Shown here one piece after another: positions 35,673 to 46,833 of a stretch of DNA of 64,000 nucleotides. Origin of the DNA: Pseudomonas khavaziana (GTDB lineage: Bacteria > Pseudomonadota > Gammaproteobacteria > Pseudomonadales > Pseudomonadaceae); contig NZ_JAHSTT010000001.1 of the NCBI RefSeq assembly GCF_019145205.1, forward strand, positions 372,001 to 436,000, in the 5' to 3' direction. The notes beneath the pieces are model-generated. The model was not told the DNA's origin and made no database searches. It saw nothing but the letters and a program-made list of their open reading frames with translations. A program made the position numbers and the translations under genes. How positions within the stretch are numbered: position 1 is the stretch's first letter; every line of letters begins with the position of its first letter.

Positions 35673-36340
35673 ACGGCAAACCTTTTTTGCAGACGCTTGA
35701 CCAGCAGCGAGGCGGAAAAGCTGATGATGAAGTAGACGACACCGGCAAAGATCAGGAACTCATTGGAGCGGCCGATGATGTCGCCGTTGGAGCGGGCGGA
35801 GTTGAGGAAGTCCACCAGGCCCACGGTGTAGACCAGCGAAGTGTCCTGGAACAGGATGATCGACTGTTGCAGCAGCAATGGCGTCATCTTGCGGAACGCC
35901 TGGGGCAGGATGATCAGGCGCATGGTCTGCCCGTAGGTCATGCCCATGGCTTGTGCCGCGGCCATCTGGCCCTTGGGAATCGACTGCACGCCGGCTCGCA
36001 CGATTTCGCAGAAATACGCGGCCTCGAACATCATGAACGCTACGACGCAGGAGGTGAACGCACCGATGGGTGTGTCTTCGCCGGTGATCCAGCGCAGCAC
36101 GAACGGCACCGCCAGGTAGAACCAGGTGATCACCAGCAGCAGCGGGATCGAGCGGAAGTAGTTCACATAGGCGCCAGCCAGACGCGACAACAGTTTGCTG
36201 GACGACAGGCGCATCAGCGCGAGGATCGTACCCAGAATAATGCCGCCGACCACGCCCATGACCATCAACTGCAGGGTCATGACCATGCCGTTCCACAAGC
36301 CCGGGATGGCGGGGATGATGCCACTGAAATCGAATTCCAT
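35669..36340 (-). CDS. aatM: Acidic amino acid ABC permease AatM
   Basis: A 223-residue inner-membrane permease of the HisMQ type with about five helices and the EAA loop ([21 protein letters not shown]) that docks on the ATPase. It forms a heterodimer with AatQ. Its start overlaps the aatQ stop by one base (TAATG) and its stop overlaps aatP. Confidence 0.9.
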   Translation of the reverse strand: MEFDFSGIIPAIPGLWNGMVMTLQLMVMGVVGGIILGTILALMRLSSSKLLSRLAGAYVNYFRSIPLLLVITWFYLAVPFVLRWITGEDTPIGAFTSCVVAFMMFEAAYFCEIVRAGVQSIPKGQMAAAQAMGMTYGQTMRLIILPQAFRKMTPLLLQQSIILFQDTSLVYTVGLVDFLNSARSNGDIIGRSNEFLIFAGVVYFIISFSASLLVKRLQKRFAV

Positions 36341-37086
36341 TATTTGCCCCCCACGGAGATCAGGCCGGGCACCGCGACTTTCTTCTCTACCATGCGCATC
36401 AGCAACATCAGGCTCATGTTCAGGGTGAAATAGATCAGCGTGGCCAAGGTGAAGGCTTCAAACAGGTTGGCCGAGAACTCGGCAGTCTGCTTGGTTTGCG
36501 CCAGCAGTTCCATCAAGCCGATCAAGGACGCCACCGAGGAGTTCTTGAACACGTTGAGGAACTCCGAGGTAAGCGGCGGAATGATGATGCGATAGGCCTG
36601 GGGCAGCAGCACGTTCCAGTAGATCTGCGGCAGCTTGAAGCCCATGGCGCGTGCGGCGGACTCCTGGCCACGGGGCAGCGCCTGGATGCCGGTACGCACT
36701 TGTTCACACACACGTGCGGCGGTGAACAGGCCCAGGCACACGACAACGCTCAGGTAGGCCGAGGTGGTCGGGTTCAGGTCTTGCTTGTACCAGTCCTGCA
36801 GGTTCTGCGGCAGCAGGTCGGGCACCAGGAAGTACCAGATAAACAGCTGAACCAGCAGCGGCACGTTACGAAACAGTTCCACGTAGCAGGTCGCAATGCC
36901 CGATACGATGCGGTTTGGCACGGTGCGCATGACCCCCAGAATGGAGCCCAGTAGCAAGGCGATGATCCATGCCACGACAGCGATGGCGATGGTCCAGCCC
37001 AGGCCGGCGATGTACCAGTCGAGATACGTCTCGCTGCCAACGCCAGTGGACTTGAAGAACACGCCCCAGTCCCAGTTGTAATTCAT
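36340..37086 (-). CDS. aatQ: Acidic amino acid ABC permease AatQ
   Basis: A 248-residue HisMQ-type permease, partner of AatM, with a longer periplasmic insertion (about residues 85-110, DLLPQNLQDWYKQDLNPT) as in GltJ. The EAA loop ESAARAMGFKLPQIYWNVLL is intact. ATG 37086 is chosen, with AGGGGAGACC just upstream; the frame is open further but gives a non-native extension. The 191-base gap to aatJ contains hairpins. Confidence 0.9.
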   Translation of the reverse strand: MNYNWDWGVFFKSTGVGSETYLDWYIAGLGWTIAIAVVAWIIALLLGSILGVMRTVPNRIVSGIATCYVELFRNVPLLVQLFIWYFLVPDLLPQNLQDWYKQDLNPTTSAYLSVVVCLGLFTAARVCEQVRTGIQALPRGQESAARAMGFKLPQIYWNVLLPQAYRIIIPPLTSEFLNVFKNSSVASLIGLMELLAQTKQTAEFSANLFEAFTLATLIYFTLNMSLMLLMRMVEKKVAVPGLISVGGK

Positions 37087-37146
37087 TAGGGTCTCCCCTC
37101 GAGATCGATCAATGTACAAGCACCCGCTTGGGGAAGATCCTTTCCC

Positions 37147-37258
37147 GCCTGGCAATGAACGCCAGGCACACACGATCGGCTCGGAAACCGCCAGGTCGAG
37201 TGTTCCAAATTAAAGCCAGCAGGTAGTAACAGATGCCTGGGGAGTGAGCCCCCCAGGC
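37147..37258 (-). promoter_or_regulatory. Two hairpins between aatJ and aatQ
   Basis: GCCTGGC-N7-GCCAGGC (37147-37167) and GCCTGGGG-N8-CCCCAGGC (37235-37258). Neither is followed by a clear T-run on the minus strand. Such structures after a binding-protein gene usually stabilise its mRNA end or cut read-through, giving more AatJ than permease. Confidence 0.55.
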
Positions 37259-37277
37259 GATAAGGTTAGTCAGGTTT

Positions 37278-38204
37278 TCAGATCTTTACTTCCGGTGCCG
37301 GCTTGTCGGTCGGATTCGCGATCAGTTCCTTGACCTTTTCGCTCATCGGGAAGTTGAGGTTCAAGCCTTTTGGTGGAATCGGGCTCTCGAACCATTTGGC
37401 GTAGATCTTGTTGATTTCGCCGGATTTGAACAGGCCGACGATGGCGTCATCCACGGCTTTCTTGAAGGCCGGGTCGCCTTTGCGCACCATGCAGGCATAG
37501 GCTTCAAAAGACTGCGGAGTACCGGTGATGACCCAGTCGTTCGGCTTCTTGGCCTTGGCTTCTTCACCGGCGAGCAGGGCGTCATCCATCATGAACGCAA
37601 CGGCACGGCCGCTTTCGAGCATCTGGAAGGATTCGCCGTGGTCTTTGGCGGAGATGACGTTCATGCCCATCTGCTTGTCAGCGTTCATCGCCTTGATGAT
37701 GCGCTCGGACGTAGTGCCAGCGGTGGTCACGACGTTCTTGCCCTTGAGGTCGGCAAAGTCAGAGTAGGACGGCTTGCCTTCCTTGTCTTTCTTGACCAGC
37801 AGGCGGGTGCCGATTTCGAAGATGTTGGTCGAGAAATCGACTTGCTGGGCGCGTTCGGCGTTGTTGGTGGTGGAGCCGCATTCGAGGTCCGCGGTGCCGT
37901 TCTGGATCAGCGGAATACGGGTTTGCGAAGTCACCAGGTTGTACTTGACCTTCAGGTCGGGCTTGTTCAGGTCTTTTTTCAAGGCTTCAACGACAGCCAG
38001 CTGAATGTCGTGGGAATAGCCCACTGGTTTGCCCGAACCATCCGCGATGTAGGAAAACGGAATAGAGCTGTCGCGGTGAGCGAGAGTGATGGTGCCGGAG
38101 TCGTTGATTTTCTTCAGTGTGCCGGTGAGTTCGGCGGCGAAAACTGGAGTGCTGATCAGAGCTGCAGCAATAGCTGCGCCCAGGATATGGGGAACGATGC
38201 GCAT
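37278..38204 (-). CDS. aatJ: Glutamate/aspartate-binding protein AatJ
   Basis: A 308-residue periplasmic solute-binding protein of the GltI/DEBP type. The signal peptide (about residues 1-24, ending PVFA-A) is followed by a bacterial extracellular family 3 domain with HRDSSIPFSY, ECGSTTNNAER and FMMDDALLAGE. It delivers glutamate and aspartate to AatQMP. ATG 38204 follows GAGGAAG; a TTG precedes it directly. It is the first gene of the operon, with a sigma-54 promoter and AauR-type sites upstream. Confidence 0.92.
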   Translation of the reverse strand: MRIVPHILGAAIAAALISTPVFAAELTGTLKKINDSGTITLAHRDSSIPFSYIADGSGKPVGYSHDIQLAVVEALKKDLNKPDLKVKYNLVTSQTRIPLIQNGTADLECGSTTNNAERAQQVDFSTNIFEIGTRLLVKKDKEGKPSYSDFADLKGKNVVTTAGTTSERIIKAMNADKQMGMNVISAKDHGESFQMLESGRAVAFMMDDALLAGEEAKAKKPNDWVITGTPQSFEAYACMVRKGDPAFKKAVDDAIVGLFKSGEINKIYAKWFESPIPPKGLNLNFPMSEKVKELIANPTDKPAPEVKI

Positions 38205-38315
38205 CAATACTTCCTCGACATTTGTTTTTTTTATGAAGCCAGCTAAACGGCTCTTTTGTACAGCGAATGCCCGTGACGGCTCCTAAGGCGCCTCAGGTAA
38301 TCGTCAAAGAGTGTA

Positions 38316-38333
38316 GAGCATGAGTCGTGCCAT
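38316..38333 (-). promoter_or_regulatory. Sigma-54 promoter of aatJQMP
   Basis: On the minus strand the sequence reads TATGGCACGACTCATGCT, with GG and GC ten bases apart, a near-consensus RpoN promoter (TGGCACG, ATGC). It lies about 112 bases before the aatJ start. This fits the known need for sigma-54 in AauR-controlled transport. Confidence 0.8.
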
Positions 38334-38408
38334 ACCGAATATAAAAGGTTAACTGCATGATTTATATCGAGATTAACTTTATGTTGCGACGCGGTTTTCG
38401 CTGCCGGG

Positions 38409-38453
38409 TCCGGCAAACCGAATAGGGAGGGAGCCAGTGTTCGGAAAACCGAA
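38409..38453. promoter_or_regulatory. Two AauR-type binding palindromes
   Basis: TTCGGAAAACCGAA (38440-38453) fits TTCGG-N4-CCGAA exactly, and TCCGGCAAACCGAA (38409-38422) fits with one mismatch. They are 31 bases apart, three helix turns, and 75-120 bases upstream of the sigma-54 promoter, the normal place for an NtrC-type activator. I recall this palindrome as the reported AauR motif in P. putida. Confidence 0.75.
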
Positions 38454-38469
38454 TGCCGCTCCAGAGATC

Positions 38470-38566
38470 TGTAGGAGCGAGCTTGCTCACGAGAACGCAA
38501 AAGCGCCGCGTTTATTCTGAATAAACGCGGCGCTCTCAGGGTTTTCGCGAGCAAGCTCGCTCCTAC
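38470..38566. repeat. REPIN with structured loop
   Basis: TGTAGGAGCGAGCTTGCTCA and its near complement ending at 38566 enclose an inner hairpin (GCGCCGCGTTTATTC facing GAATAAACGCGGCGC). It follows the glpD stop and may serve as its transcript end. Confidence 0.86.
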
Positions 38567-38583
38567 GGTTTGGGGATGGCTGA

Positions 38584-40122
38584 TCAGGCCGCTTCGATCT
38601 TGCTACGGCTCTGTTCGACCTTTGCCAAGTAGCGTTGCACGTTTTCCTGCTCCTGCGGCGTGGTGAACAGGCCAAGCTTGGTACGGCGCCACAGTACGTC
38701 CTGCGGTTGCGTCACCCATTCTTCGGCGCACAGGTAATCAACTTCGCGGGTGTACAGGCCGCCGCCCAGATGGTCACCCAGGTCGGCCAGCGATTGCACG
38801 CCCTCCAGCAGGCGCCAGGTGCGGCTGCCGTAGGTGGTGGACCAGCGACGGGCGATTTCGCTCGGGATCCAGTCGAACTTGGCGCGGATCGCATCGGCCA
38901 GGGCTTCGGGCGTGGTCATGTTTTCACCGCCGGGCAGGCTGGCCGTGGCGGTCCAGCTCGGGCGCATCTGGGTGAAGTACGGCGCCAGTTGCCCCATGGC
39001 CGACTCTGCCAGCTTGCGATAGGTGGTGAGCTTGCCGCCGAATACCGACAGGATCGGCGCTTCGCCGTTGCTGCCGGACAGCGCCAGGGTGTAGTCGCGG
39101 GTGATGGCCGACGGGTTGTCCGACTCGTCGTTGCACAGTGGGCGCACGCCGGAGTAGGTGTGGACGATATCGTCACGGCTCAGTTGTTTCTTGAAGTGCG
39201 CGTTGACCACCTTGAGCATGTAGTCGGTTTCACTTTCGGTAATCGCAACTGCAGCCGGGTCGCCGGTGTATTCGCGATCAGTGGTCCCAATGATGGTCAG
39301 GTGGTTCAGGTACGGAATAGTGAAGACGATGCGTTGGTCTTCGTTCTGCAGGATGTGCGCGTGGGCACCTTCGTAGAGCCTCGGCACGATCAGGTGGCTG
39401 CCCTGGATCAGGCGGATGCCGTAAGGTGAATCCAGCTTGAGGTCGTCCCGGATGAACTTCGCGACCCACGGGCCGGCAGCATTCACCAGCGCGCGGGCGC
39501 GGATCGAAAACAGGCTGCCGTCGGCACGCTCCATGTTCATTTCCCACATGCCGTTGCTGCGGTGGGCGCTGATGCAACGGGTCTGGGTATGGATGTGCGC
39601 GCCTTTTTCACGGGCAGCCATGGCGTTAAGCACTACTAGGCGGGCGTCATCCACCCAGCAGTCGGAGTATTCGAAACCCTTGGTGATTTCGCTTTTCAGC
39701 GGGCTGTCGGCGCCGAACTTAAGGCTCTTGGAGCCTGCCAGTTTCTCACGTTTGCCCAAGTGGTCGTAAAGGAACAGGCCGGCACGAATCATCCATGCCG
39801 GACGCAGATGCGGGCGGTGGGGCAGTACGAAGCGCATTTGCTTGACGATATGCGGCGCCTTGGCCAGCAGCACTTCACGTTCGGCCAGGGCTTCACGTAC
39901 CAGACGGAATTCGTAATGTTCCAGGTAACGCAAGCCGCCGTGTATCAGCTTGCTGCTGGCCGATGAGGTGTGGCTGGCCAGGTCGTCCTTTTCGCAAAGG
40001 AATACCGACAAACCGCGCCCGGCTGCGTCTGCTGCAATGCCGACGCCATTGATCCCGCCACCGATTACGGCAACGTCATAGACTTCGGCAAGCGGTGGGG
40101 CAGGCAAGGTGGAAGGGTTCAT
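38584..40122 (-). CDS. glpD: Aerobic glycerol-3-phosphate dehydrogenase
   Basis: A 512-residue FAD enzyme that oxidises sn-glycerol 3-phosphate to dihydroxyacetone phosphate at the inner membrane and passes electrons to quinone. The Rossmann motif DVAVIGGGINGVGIAADAAG is at about residues 15-34, followed by SSASSKLIHGGLRYLE; the C-terminal domain is of the usual GlpD length. It is transcribed separately after glpR, with a palindromic operator just upstream. Confidence 0.94.
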   Translation of the reverse strand: MNPSTLPAPPLAEVYDVAVIGGGINGVGIAADAAGRGLSVFLCEKDDLASHTSSASSKLIHGGLRYLEHYEFRLVREALAEREVLLAKAPHIVKQMRFVLPHRPHLRPAWMIRAGLFLYDHLGKREKLAGSKSLKFGADSPLKSEITKGFEYSDCWVDDARLVVLNAMAAREKGAHIHTQTRCISAHRSNGMWEMNMERADGSLFSIRARALVNAAGPWVAKFIRDDLKLDSPYGIRLIQGSHLIVPRLYEGAHAHILQNEDQRIVFTIPYLNHLTIIGTTDREYTGDPAAVAITESETDYMLKVVNAHFKKQLSRDDIVHTYSGVRPLCNDESDNPSAITRDYTLALSGSNGEAPILSVFGGKLTTYRKLAESAMGQLAPYFTQMRPSWTATASLPGGENMTTPEALADAIRAKFDWIPSEIARRWSTTYGSRTWRLLEGVQSLADLGDHLGGGLYTREVDYLCAEEWVTQPQDVLWRRTKLGLFTTPQEQENVQRYLAKVEQSRSKIEAA

Positions 40123-40156
40123 CGGCTGGCCTCGCGATCTTTTCGTCTTGGAATTC

Positions 40157-40170
40157 GAACATTAATGTTC
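40157..40170. promoter_or_regulatory. Probable GlpR operator at glpD
   Basis: GAACATTAATGTTC is a perfect 14-base palindrome, flanked by TTTTCG on one side and CGAAAA on the other (40140-40181), 35 bases before the glpD start. The TTTCG/CGAAA outer arms resemble DeoR-family GlpR sites. Assignment to GlpR is from context. Confidence 0.6.
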
Positions 40171-40308
40171 ATTTGCGAAAATGGTAGCTGATAAATGCGC
40201 GCACAGCCACCCGACTTCGATTAAAAAAACTCATCGAAGGGCGGGAAAAGGAAAATTTGTGAACATGAGCCTGGGGAAGACTCAAAAGGTTGAGTGCTGG
40301 ATAGATCA

Positions 40309-40384
40309 CCATCGGGAGCAAGCCCCCTCCCACACTGGTATGTGTTCACAGCTCAAAATGGGGGAGGGGGCTTGCTCCCGATGG
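40309..40384. repeat. REPIN between glpD and glpR
   Basis: CCATCGGGAGCAAGCCCCCT faces GGGGGCTTGCTCCCGATGG across a short loop. It lies 15 bases after the glpR stop and probably forms the end of that transcript. Confidence 0.87.
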
Positions 40385-40398
40385 CGGCAGTGCAGGCG

Positions 40399-41154
40399 CT
40401 ACACGACTTCCAGTCGCACCTTGTGCTCATTCAACACTTGCACCAACGCCGGCACTGGCTGCTGATCAGTCACCAGGCAGTCCACCAGGCTGATGGGCCC
40501 CAAACGAATCATGGCATTGCGCCCGAACTTGCTGGAGTCCGCTGCCAGGATCACCTGGCGCGCATTGGCAATGATTGCCTGGGAAACCCGCACTTCCTGG
40601 TAATCGAAGTCCAGCAGGCTGCCGTCCTCGTCGATGCCGCTGATGCCCACCAAGGCAAAATCGACCTTGAACTGGTTGATGAAATCGACACTGGCCTGGC
40701 CGACCACACCGCCATCACGGCGCACGTTGCCACCGGTGAGCAACACATCGAAGTCGTCCTTGGCACTGAGCATGGTGGCGACGTTGAGGTTGTTGGTGAT
40801 GATTTTCAGGTGGTTGTGATTGAGCAGCGCACGGGCGATGGATTCGGTGGTGGTGCCGATATTGATGAACAGCGAGGCGTGATCGGGAATTTGCGCGGCG
40901 ATGGCTTCGCCGATGCGCTGTTTCTCGTCGCGCATCTGGTCGGCACGCATGGCGTACGCGGTGTTCTCGACACTCGAATCATAGGCTGCACCGCCGTGGT
41001 AGCGACGCAACAGGTTGGCATCCGCCAGCTGGTTGATATCGCGGCGGATGGTTTGCGGGGTGACAACGAATAGCTGCGCCATTTCCTCGATACTGACATA
41101 GCCGCGTTCGCGGACCAGTTCGAGGATTTGTTGTTGGCGGGGAGGCAGATTCAT
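40399..41154 (-). CDS. glpR: Glycerol-3-phosphate regulon repressor
   Basis: A 251-residue DeoR-family repressor. The N-terminal helix-turn-helix is [20 protein letters not shown], followed by the sugar-phosphate-binding domain with the DeoR features [19 protein letters not shown] and DSSKFGR. It represses glp genes until glycerol 3-phosphate binds. It stands between glpK and glpD in the usual pseudomonad order. Confidence 0.92.
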   Translation of the reverse strand: MNLPPRQQQILELVRERGYVSIEEMAQLFVVTPQTIRRDINQLADANLLRRYHGGAAYDSSVENTAYAMRADQMRDEKQRIGEAIAAQIPDHASLFINIGTTTESIARALLNHNHLKIITNNLNVATMLSAKDDFDVLLTGGNVRRDGGVVGQASVDFINQFKVDFALVGISGIDEDGSLLDFDYQEVRVSQAIIANARQVILAADSSKFGRNAMIRLGPISLVDCLVTDQQPVPALVQVLNEHKVRLEVV

Positions 41155-41249
41155 GGGGCGTCCTTTGGGCTGCCATACAAAAGTGGCCCATGATGACGCA
41201 GGAATCCGCTCCCTGCCAGTTACAACCCGATATGGACCCGGCGCTTGGC

Positions 41250-42788
<1,539 letters not shown>

Positions 42789-42829
42789 TCAGCCTGGACC
42801 GCGAAGGGCAGGGGACCAGGCTGGCGCTT

Positions 42830-43684
42830 TCAGGAAATACGGGTCTTGCCGTTGACAGCCGTGTCGGGTGTTTCAGCTATAGCAGGTACGGCGCTTGGCA
42901 GGTGGCGGGCAATCAGCCCGCGATAGGCTGCGGCGCCGAGGCATGCGCCGACAATCGGGGCGAAAATCGGCACCAGGAAATAAGGAATGTCGCGGCCACC
43001 AGTAAAGGCCATTTCACCCCAACCGGCGAAAAAGGTCATCAGCTTGGGGCCGAAATCCCGTGCCGGATTCATCGCAAAGCCGGTCAGCGGGCCCATGGCG
43101 CTACCAATCACGGCGATCAGCAAGCCGATCAGCAGCGGGGCCAGCGGGCCGCGTGGCAGGCCGTTGTTGTCATCGGTGAGGGCCATGATCACGCCCATCA
43201 GGATCGCGGTGATGACCATTTCCACCAGGAATGCCTGGGCCGTGCTCAGCAGTGCATGGGGATAGGTGGAGAACACGGATGCCAGTTCCAGGCTGGCCTG
43301 GGAGCCGCGGACCATATGGTGGGTTTGTTCGTAATCGAAAAACAGGTTGCTGTAGAGCGTATATACCAAGGCGGCGGAGCAGAAGGCGCCGGCGACCTGG
43401 GCCAGAATATAGAAGGGCAGTTTGCGTTTTTCAAAATCGGCAAAAATGCACAGGGCGATACTGACCGCCGGGTTGAGGTGAGCTCCGGAAATGCCGGCGC
43501 TCAGGTAGATCGCCATGCTCACGCCGATCCCCCAGATAATACTGATTTCCCAGAGGCCGAAGCTCGCACCCGCGACCTTGAGCGCGGCGACACATCCTGT
43601 ACCGAAGAAGATCAGCAGCGCGGTCCCCAGGAATTCGGCCATGCATTGGCTCGAAAGTGAAGGCTGTTGAAGAGCAGTTGTCAT
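42830..43684 (-). CDS. glpF: Glycerol uptake facilitator
   Basis: A 284-residue aquaglyceroporin with six membrane helices and both pore signatures, GAHLNPAVS and GFAMNPARDFGP. The Asp after the second NPAR motif is typical of glycerol-conducting members. It lets glycerol diffuse in, to be trapped by GlpK encoded next. It is the first gene of the glpFK operon. Confidence 0.94.
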   Translation of the reverse strand: MTTALQQPSLSSQCMAEFLGTALLIFFGTGCVAALKVAGASFGLWEISIIWGIGVSMAIYLSAGISGAHLNPAVSIALCIFADFEKRKLPFYILAQVAGAFCSAALVYTLYSNLFFDYEQTHHMVRGSQASLELASVFSTYPHALLSTAQAFLVEMVITAILMGVIMALTDDNNGLPRGPLAPLLIGLLIAVIGSAMGPLTGFAMNPARDFGPKLMTFFAGWGEMAFTGGRDIPYFLVPIFAPIVGACLGAAAYRGLIARHLPSAVPAIAETPDTAVNGKTRIS

Positions 43685-44011
43685 GGAAAACCTCGATTGT
43701 TGTTCTTGTCTGGCGCACTGCCTCAGCGGGCGGTTGCGCGATTTTCACCGTGACAAGGATCCCCATCCTGGGTCGCGGCTTACTGCTGGAGTACTGAGGA
43801 GTATTCCTACAGTATTCGGAAACGAAAAAATATAGACAAGAATGACCGCTGTCAAAGGTCGAAAGTGAACCGCCAGTCACTTTCTAACTATTGGTCTGGT
43901 GAATGATCACGCGGGTTGGGTTTGGCATGTGCGCCAGCAGCGCTTGAACTAGAGCGTTTTGCCAGCGCTTGTCCTAGAATTGGGCACCTGTTTTCCCTGC
44001 CCGGAGACTCC
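43685..44011. promoter_or_regulatory. glpF upstream region
   Basis: The 327-base divergent gap between glpF and the YbaK-type gene. ATTCGGAAACGAAAA at about 43817-43831 resembles the TTTTCGTTTC arm of a GlpR site on the minus strand. Nothing else clear is visible; the region just before 44012 contains CCCGGAGACTCC, the ribosome site of the YbaK gene. Confidence 0.4.
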
Positions 44012-44482
44012 ATGACACCCGCATTGGATTTGTTGAAAAAAGTTCGCGCCGAACATCGCATCCATAGTTATGAACATGACCCGAAGGCAGCTTCGTATGG
44101 CTTGGAGGCCGCGGAAAAATTGGGCCTCGACCCTGCGCAGGTGTTCAAGACGCTGCTGGCGAGCAGTGAGAAAGGCGAATTGTTGGTAGCGGTGGTGCCG
44201 GTCGTCGGAAGTCTTGATTTGAAAGCGCTGGCTCATGCGGCGGGCGTGAAAAAAGTCGAAATGGCCGATCCGGCGGCGGCTCAGCGTTCCACCGGTTACT
44301 TGTTGGGTGGCATCAGCCCGCTGGGGCAAAAGAAGCGCCTGCGTACGTTTATCGACGAAACGGCGCAACCCTTTGCAACGATTTTTGTGAGTGCGGGGCG
44401 GAGGGGGCTGGAGGTGGAATTACACGCAGCAGTGCTGGCTGAACATACCCAGGCCAAATTCGCGCCGATTGGCCGGGCCTGA
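44012..44482 (+). CDS. ybaK: YbaK/EbsC-type Cys-tRNA(Pro) deacylase
   Basis: A 156-residue YbaK-family trans-editing protein. Relatives hydrolyse cysteine mischarged on tRNA-Pro. The family's invariant lysine is probably in AQVFKTLLA near residue 46, and [21 protein letters not shown] is the family signature loop. ATG 44012 follows CCCGGAGACTCC and gives the normal family length. It is transcribed alone. Confidence 0.88.
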   Translation: MTPALDLLKKVRAEHRIHSYEHDPKAASYGLEAAEKLGLDPAQVFKTLLASSEKGELLVAVVPVVGSLDLKALAHAAGVKKVEMADPAAAQRSTGYLLGGISPLGQKKRLRTFIDETAQPFATIFVSAGRRGLEVELHAAVLAEHTQAKFAPIGRA

Positions 44483-44506
44483 TTTTCAGCCCTGTTACGA
44501 TCCAAA

Positions 44507-44703
44507 TGTTGGAGGGGGCTTGTCCTAATGCCAGTCAGTTAAGGCTTTTTTGTAGGAGCGAGCTTGCTCGCGAAAAACTTACAGGCGCCGCGTTCATTCA
44601 GCAAACACGCGTTATCGTTGACGTTTTTCGCGAGCAAGCTCGCTCCTACAGAAGGCGATGACCGCTTAACTGACTGGTATTAGGGCTTGCCCCCTCCCAC
44701 ATG
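44507..44703. repeat. Nested REPINs
   Basis: A GTAGGAGCGAGCTTGC-type REPIN (44551-44650) lies inside the loop of a GGAGGGGGCTTG-type REPIN (arms near 44507-44525 and 44682-44703). The interrupted inner stem of the outer element is still readable: TAATGCCAGTCAGTTAAG (44526-44543) against CTTAACTGACTGGTATTA (44665-44682), 17 of 18 matching. Confidence 0.85.
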
Positions 44704-44730
44704 TTCAACCCGGTTCCCCCAAGAAGCTGC

Positions 44731-45774
44731 TTAAGCCTGGAACAGCACCAGATGCTCGGCAGCCACTCGAATGCCTACATCCGCACCAACGGCATGATCG
44801 GCATGGCTGGGGAAAATCGACTCCAATTGCGCTCCCGTAGGCAGCTGCAGGCGATACAGGGTCGATGCCCCCAGGAATGTCTTGCCGACGATCCGGGCTT
44901 TCAATGCACTGTCCGGTGCATAAACGATGTCATCCGGGCGTAGCAATACGTCCACCGCGCCGCCAGTGGGCCAGGTATAAGCGCGGTTGCCGCGTAGGTC
45001 TCCCAGTTCAGTGCTCACCGATTCCGGCGAGTTCAAGCGCCCACGAATGAAGTAACCCTGGCCAATAAAGCTTGCGACGTAAGGCGTCTGTGGTTCGTGA
45101 TAAAGGTTGTAGGGCGTATCCCACTGTTCAAGGCGACCTTCCTTGAACACGCCGACATGGTCACTGACGGCGAACGCTTCTTCCTGGTCATGGGTGACGA
45201 GGATCGCACTGGTGCCCCGCACCTTGAGGATATCGCGCACTTCATGGCTGAGCTTGCGGCGCAGTTCGCCATCCAGGTTGGAAAACGGTTCGTCCAGCAG
45301 CAACAATTGTGGTTCCGGCGCCAAGGCGCGGGCGAGGGCGACACGTTGCTGCTGACCGCCGGAAAGCTCGTGGGGGAAGCGCTTGCCCAAATCCTTCAGA
45401 TTCACCAGTTCCAGCAACTCGGCGACTACGCGATCCTTTTGCGGATGTTTGCGAATACCGAAGCCGATGTTATCGGCCACGCTCAGGTGCGGGAACAGAG
45501 CGTAGTCCTGGAACACCATGCCGATACGACGTTTCTCGGGTGCCAGGGTGAAACCGGCGCTGGAGATGACTTCACCCGCCAGGCTGATTTCGCCTTCGTG
45601 TATTGGCTCAAAGCCGGCAATGGCGCGCAAGGTGGTGGTCTTGCCGCACCCCGAGGAGCCGAGCAGGCAACCGATGTCGCCGGCATTAAGGTGCAGGTTG
45701 AGGTTCTGCACCACCCGTTGATCTTGATAGCCGCATGCCAGATTGCGCAGGTTCAGCAGGAGTGGCTGGCTCAT
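44731..45774 (-). CDS. ABC transporter ATPase (FbpC/PotA type)
   Basis: A 347-residue importer ATPase with Walker [10 protein letters not shown], signature LSGGQQQR, Walker [13 protein letters not shown] and a C-terminal TOBE-type domain. It resembles the ATPases of ferric-iron (FbpC) and polyamine or sulfate importers. No permease or binding protein is adjacent, so its partners lie elsewhere. Its start overlaps the argF stop by four bases (ATGA), so it is translated with argF. Whether it serves an arginine-linked substrate cannot be told. Confidence 0.82.
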   Translation of the reverse strand: MSQPLLLNLRNLACGYQDQRVVQNLNLHLNAGDIGCLLGSSGCGKTTTLRAIAGFEPIHEGEISLAGEVISSAGFTLAPEKRRIGMVFQDYALFPHLSVADNIGFGIRKHPQKDRVVAELLELVNLKDLGKRFPHELSGGQQQRVALARALAPEPQLLLLDEPFSNLDGELRRKLSHEVRDILKVRGTSAILVTHDQEEAFAVSDHVGVFKEGRLEQWDTPYNLYHEPQTPYVASFIGQGYFIRGRLNSPESVSTELGDLRGNRAYTWPTGGAVDVLLRPDDIVYAPDSALKARIVGKTFLGASTLYRLQLPTGAQLESIFPSHADHAVGADVGIRVAAEHLVLFQA

Positions 45775-46691
45775 GCGTGGTGGTACGAAGGTGGGACGAG
45801 AAATTCCAGCAGGGCTTTTTGCGCATGCAGGCGGTTCTCGGCCTGGTCCCAGGCCACCGAACGCGGGTCGTCAAGCAGGTCGAGGCTGATTTCTTCGCCG
45901 CGGTGAGCAGGCAGGCAATGCATGAACAGCACGTCGGGCGCGGCCGTATCGAGCAGGGCACGGGTCACCTGGAACGGCGCGAACAGGGCCAGGCGCTTGG
46001 CCGTTTCATCTTCCTGGCCCATGGAGGTCCAGACGTCGGTGCTGACCAGGTGGGCGCCTACTACTGCATCTTTTGGATCGCGCAGCAGTTGCACACGACC
46101 ATCGGCCTTGGCCATGAACTCGGCGCTCGGCTCGTAGCCTTCAGGGCAGGCGATACGCAGGTGGAAGTCGAACTGGATCGCCGCTTCTATATAGCTGTTG
46201 CACATGTTGTTGCCGTCGCCGACCCAGGCTACGGTCTTGCCCTGGATCGAGCCACGGTGTTCGAAGAAGGTTTGCATGTCGGCCAGCAGCTGGCAGGGGT
46301 GCAGGTCATCGGACAGGCCATTGATCACTGGCACGCGGGAGTTGGCGGCAAATTCAGTCAGGTTGCTGTGGGCGAAGGTACGGATCATCACCGCGTCGAG
46401 CATGCGTGACATGACCCTGGCGCAATCGCTGATCGGCTCACCACGGCCCAGTTGGGTATCACGCGGTGAAAGGAAAATCGCCTGGCCGCCCAGCTGGATC
46501 ATGCCGGCTTCGAACGACAGGCGTGTACGCGTCGAGGATTTCTCGAAAATCATCCCGAGTACGCGGTTTTTCAAAGGCTCAAACAGTACGCCGCGGTTAC
46601 GCAGGTCTTTAAGCTCAATGCCTCGACGGATCACGCTGACCAGCTCTTCGGGCGTGCAATCCATCAGGGAGAGAAAGTGCCTTGCGCTCAT
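45771..46691 (-). CDS. argF: Ornithine carbamoyltransferase
   Basis: A 306-residue anabolic enzyme that makes citrulline from ornithine and carbamoyl phosphate. The carbamoyl-phosphate site SSTRTR, the FMHCLPAH ornithine loop with its Cys, and DVWTSMGQE are present. Start at ATG 46691; another ATG directly precedes it at 46694, and AAAGGTAG lies upstream of both. An ArgR-type half-site lies about 125 bases upstream. It is coupled to a downstream ABC ATPase. Confidence 0.94.
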   Translation of the reverse strand: MSARHFLSLMDCTPEELVSVIRRGIELKDLRNRGVLFEPLKNRVLGMIFEKSSTRTRLSFEAGMIQLGGQAIFLSPRDTQLGRGEPISDCARVMSRMLDAVMIRTFAHSNLTEFAANSRVPVINGLSDDLHPCQLLADMQTFFEHRGSIQGKTVAWVGDGNNMCNSYIEAAIQFDFHLRIACPEGYEPSAEFMAKADGRVQLLRDPKDAVVGAHLVSTDVWTSMGQEDETAKRLALFAPFQVTRALLDTAAPDVLFMHCLPAHRGEEISLDLLDDPRSVAWDQAENRLHAQKALLEFLVPPSYHHA

Positions 46692-46817
46692 CATTAACTA
46701 CCTTTTTGCAACAGACCGCAGATACTCAAAGCCTTGTTTATTGTGACAACGGGCGAGACCTGCGGCGGAAGCCGCACGGGGCGACGAAATAGGGGAAGGC
46801 GCGATATTGACATTAAA

Positions 46818-46833
46818 TGTCGCGTCTTACCAA
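46818..46833. promoter_or_regulatory. ArgR-type half-site near argF
   Basis: TGTCGCGTCTTACCAA fits the Pseudomonas ArgR half-site TGTCGC-N8-AA exactly. It is in the 435-base divergent gap before argF and the molybdopterin oxidoreductase gene. P. aeruginosa argF is known to be repressed by ArgR. No second clear half-site was found at the usual spacing, and the site reads on the plus strand while argF is on the minus strand. Confidence 0.55.
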
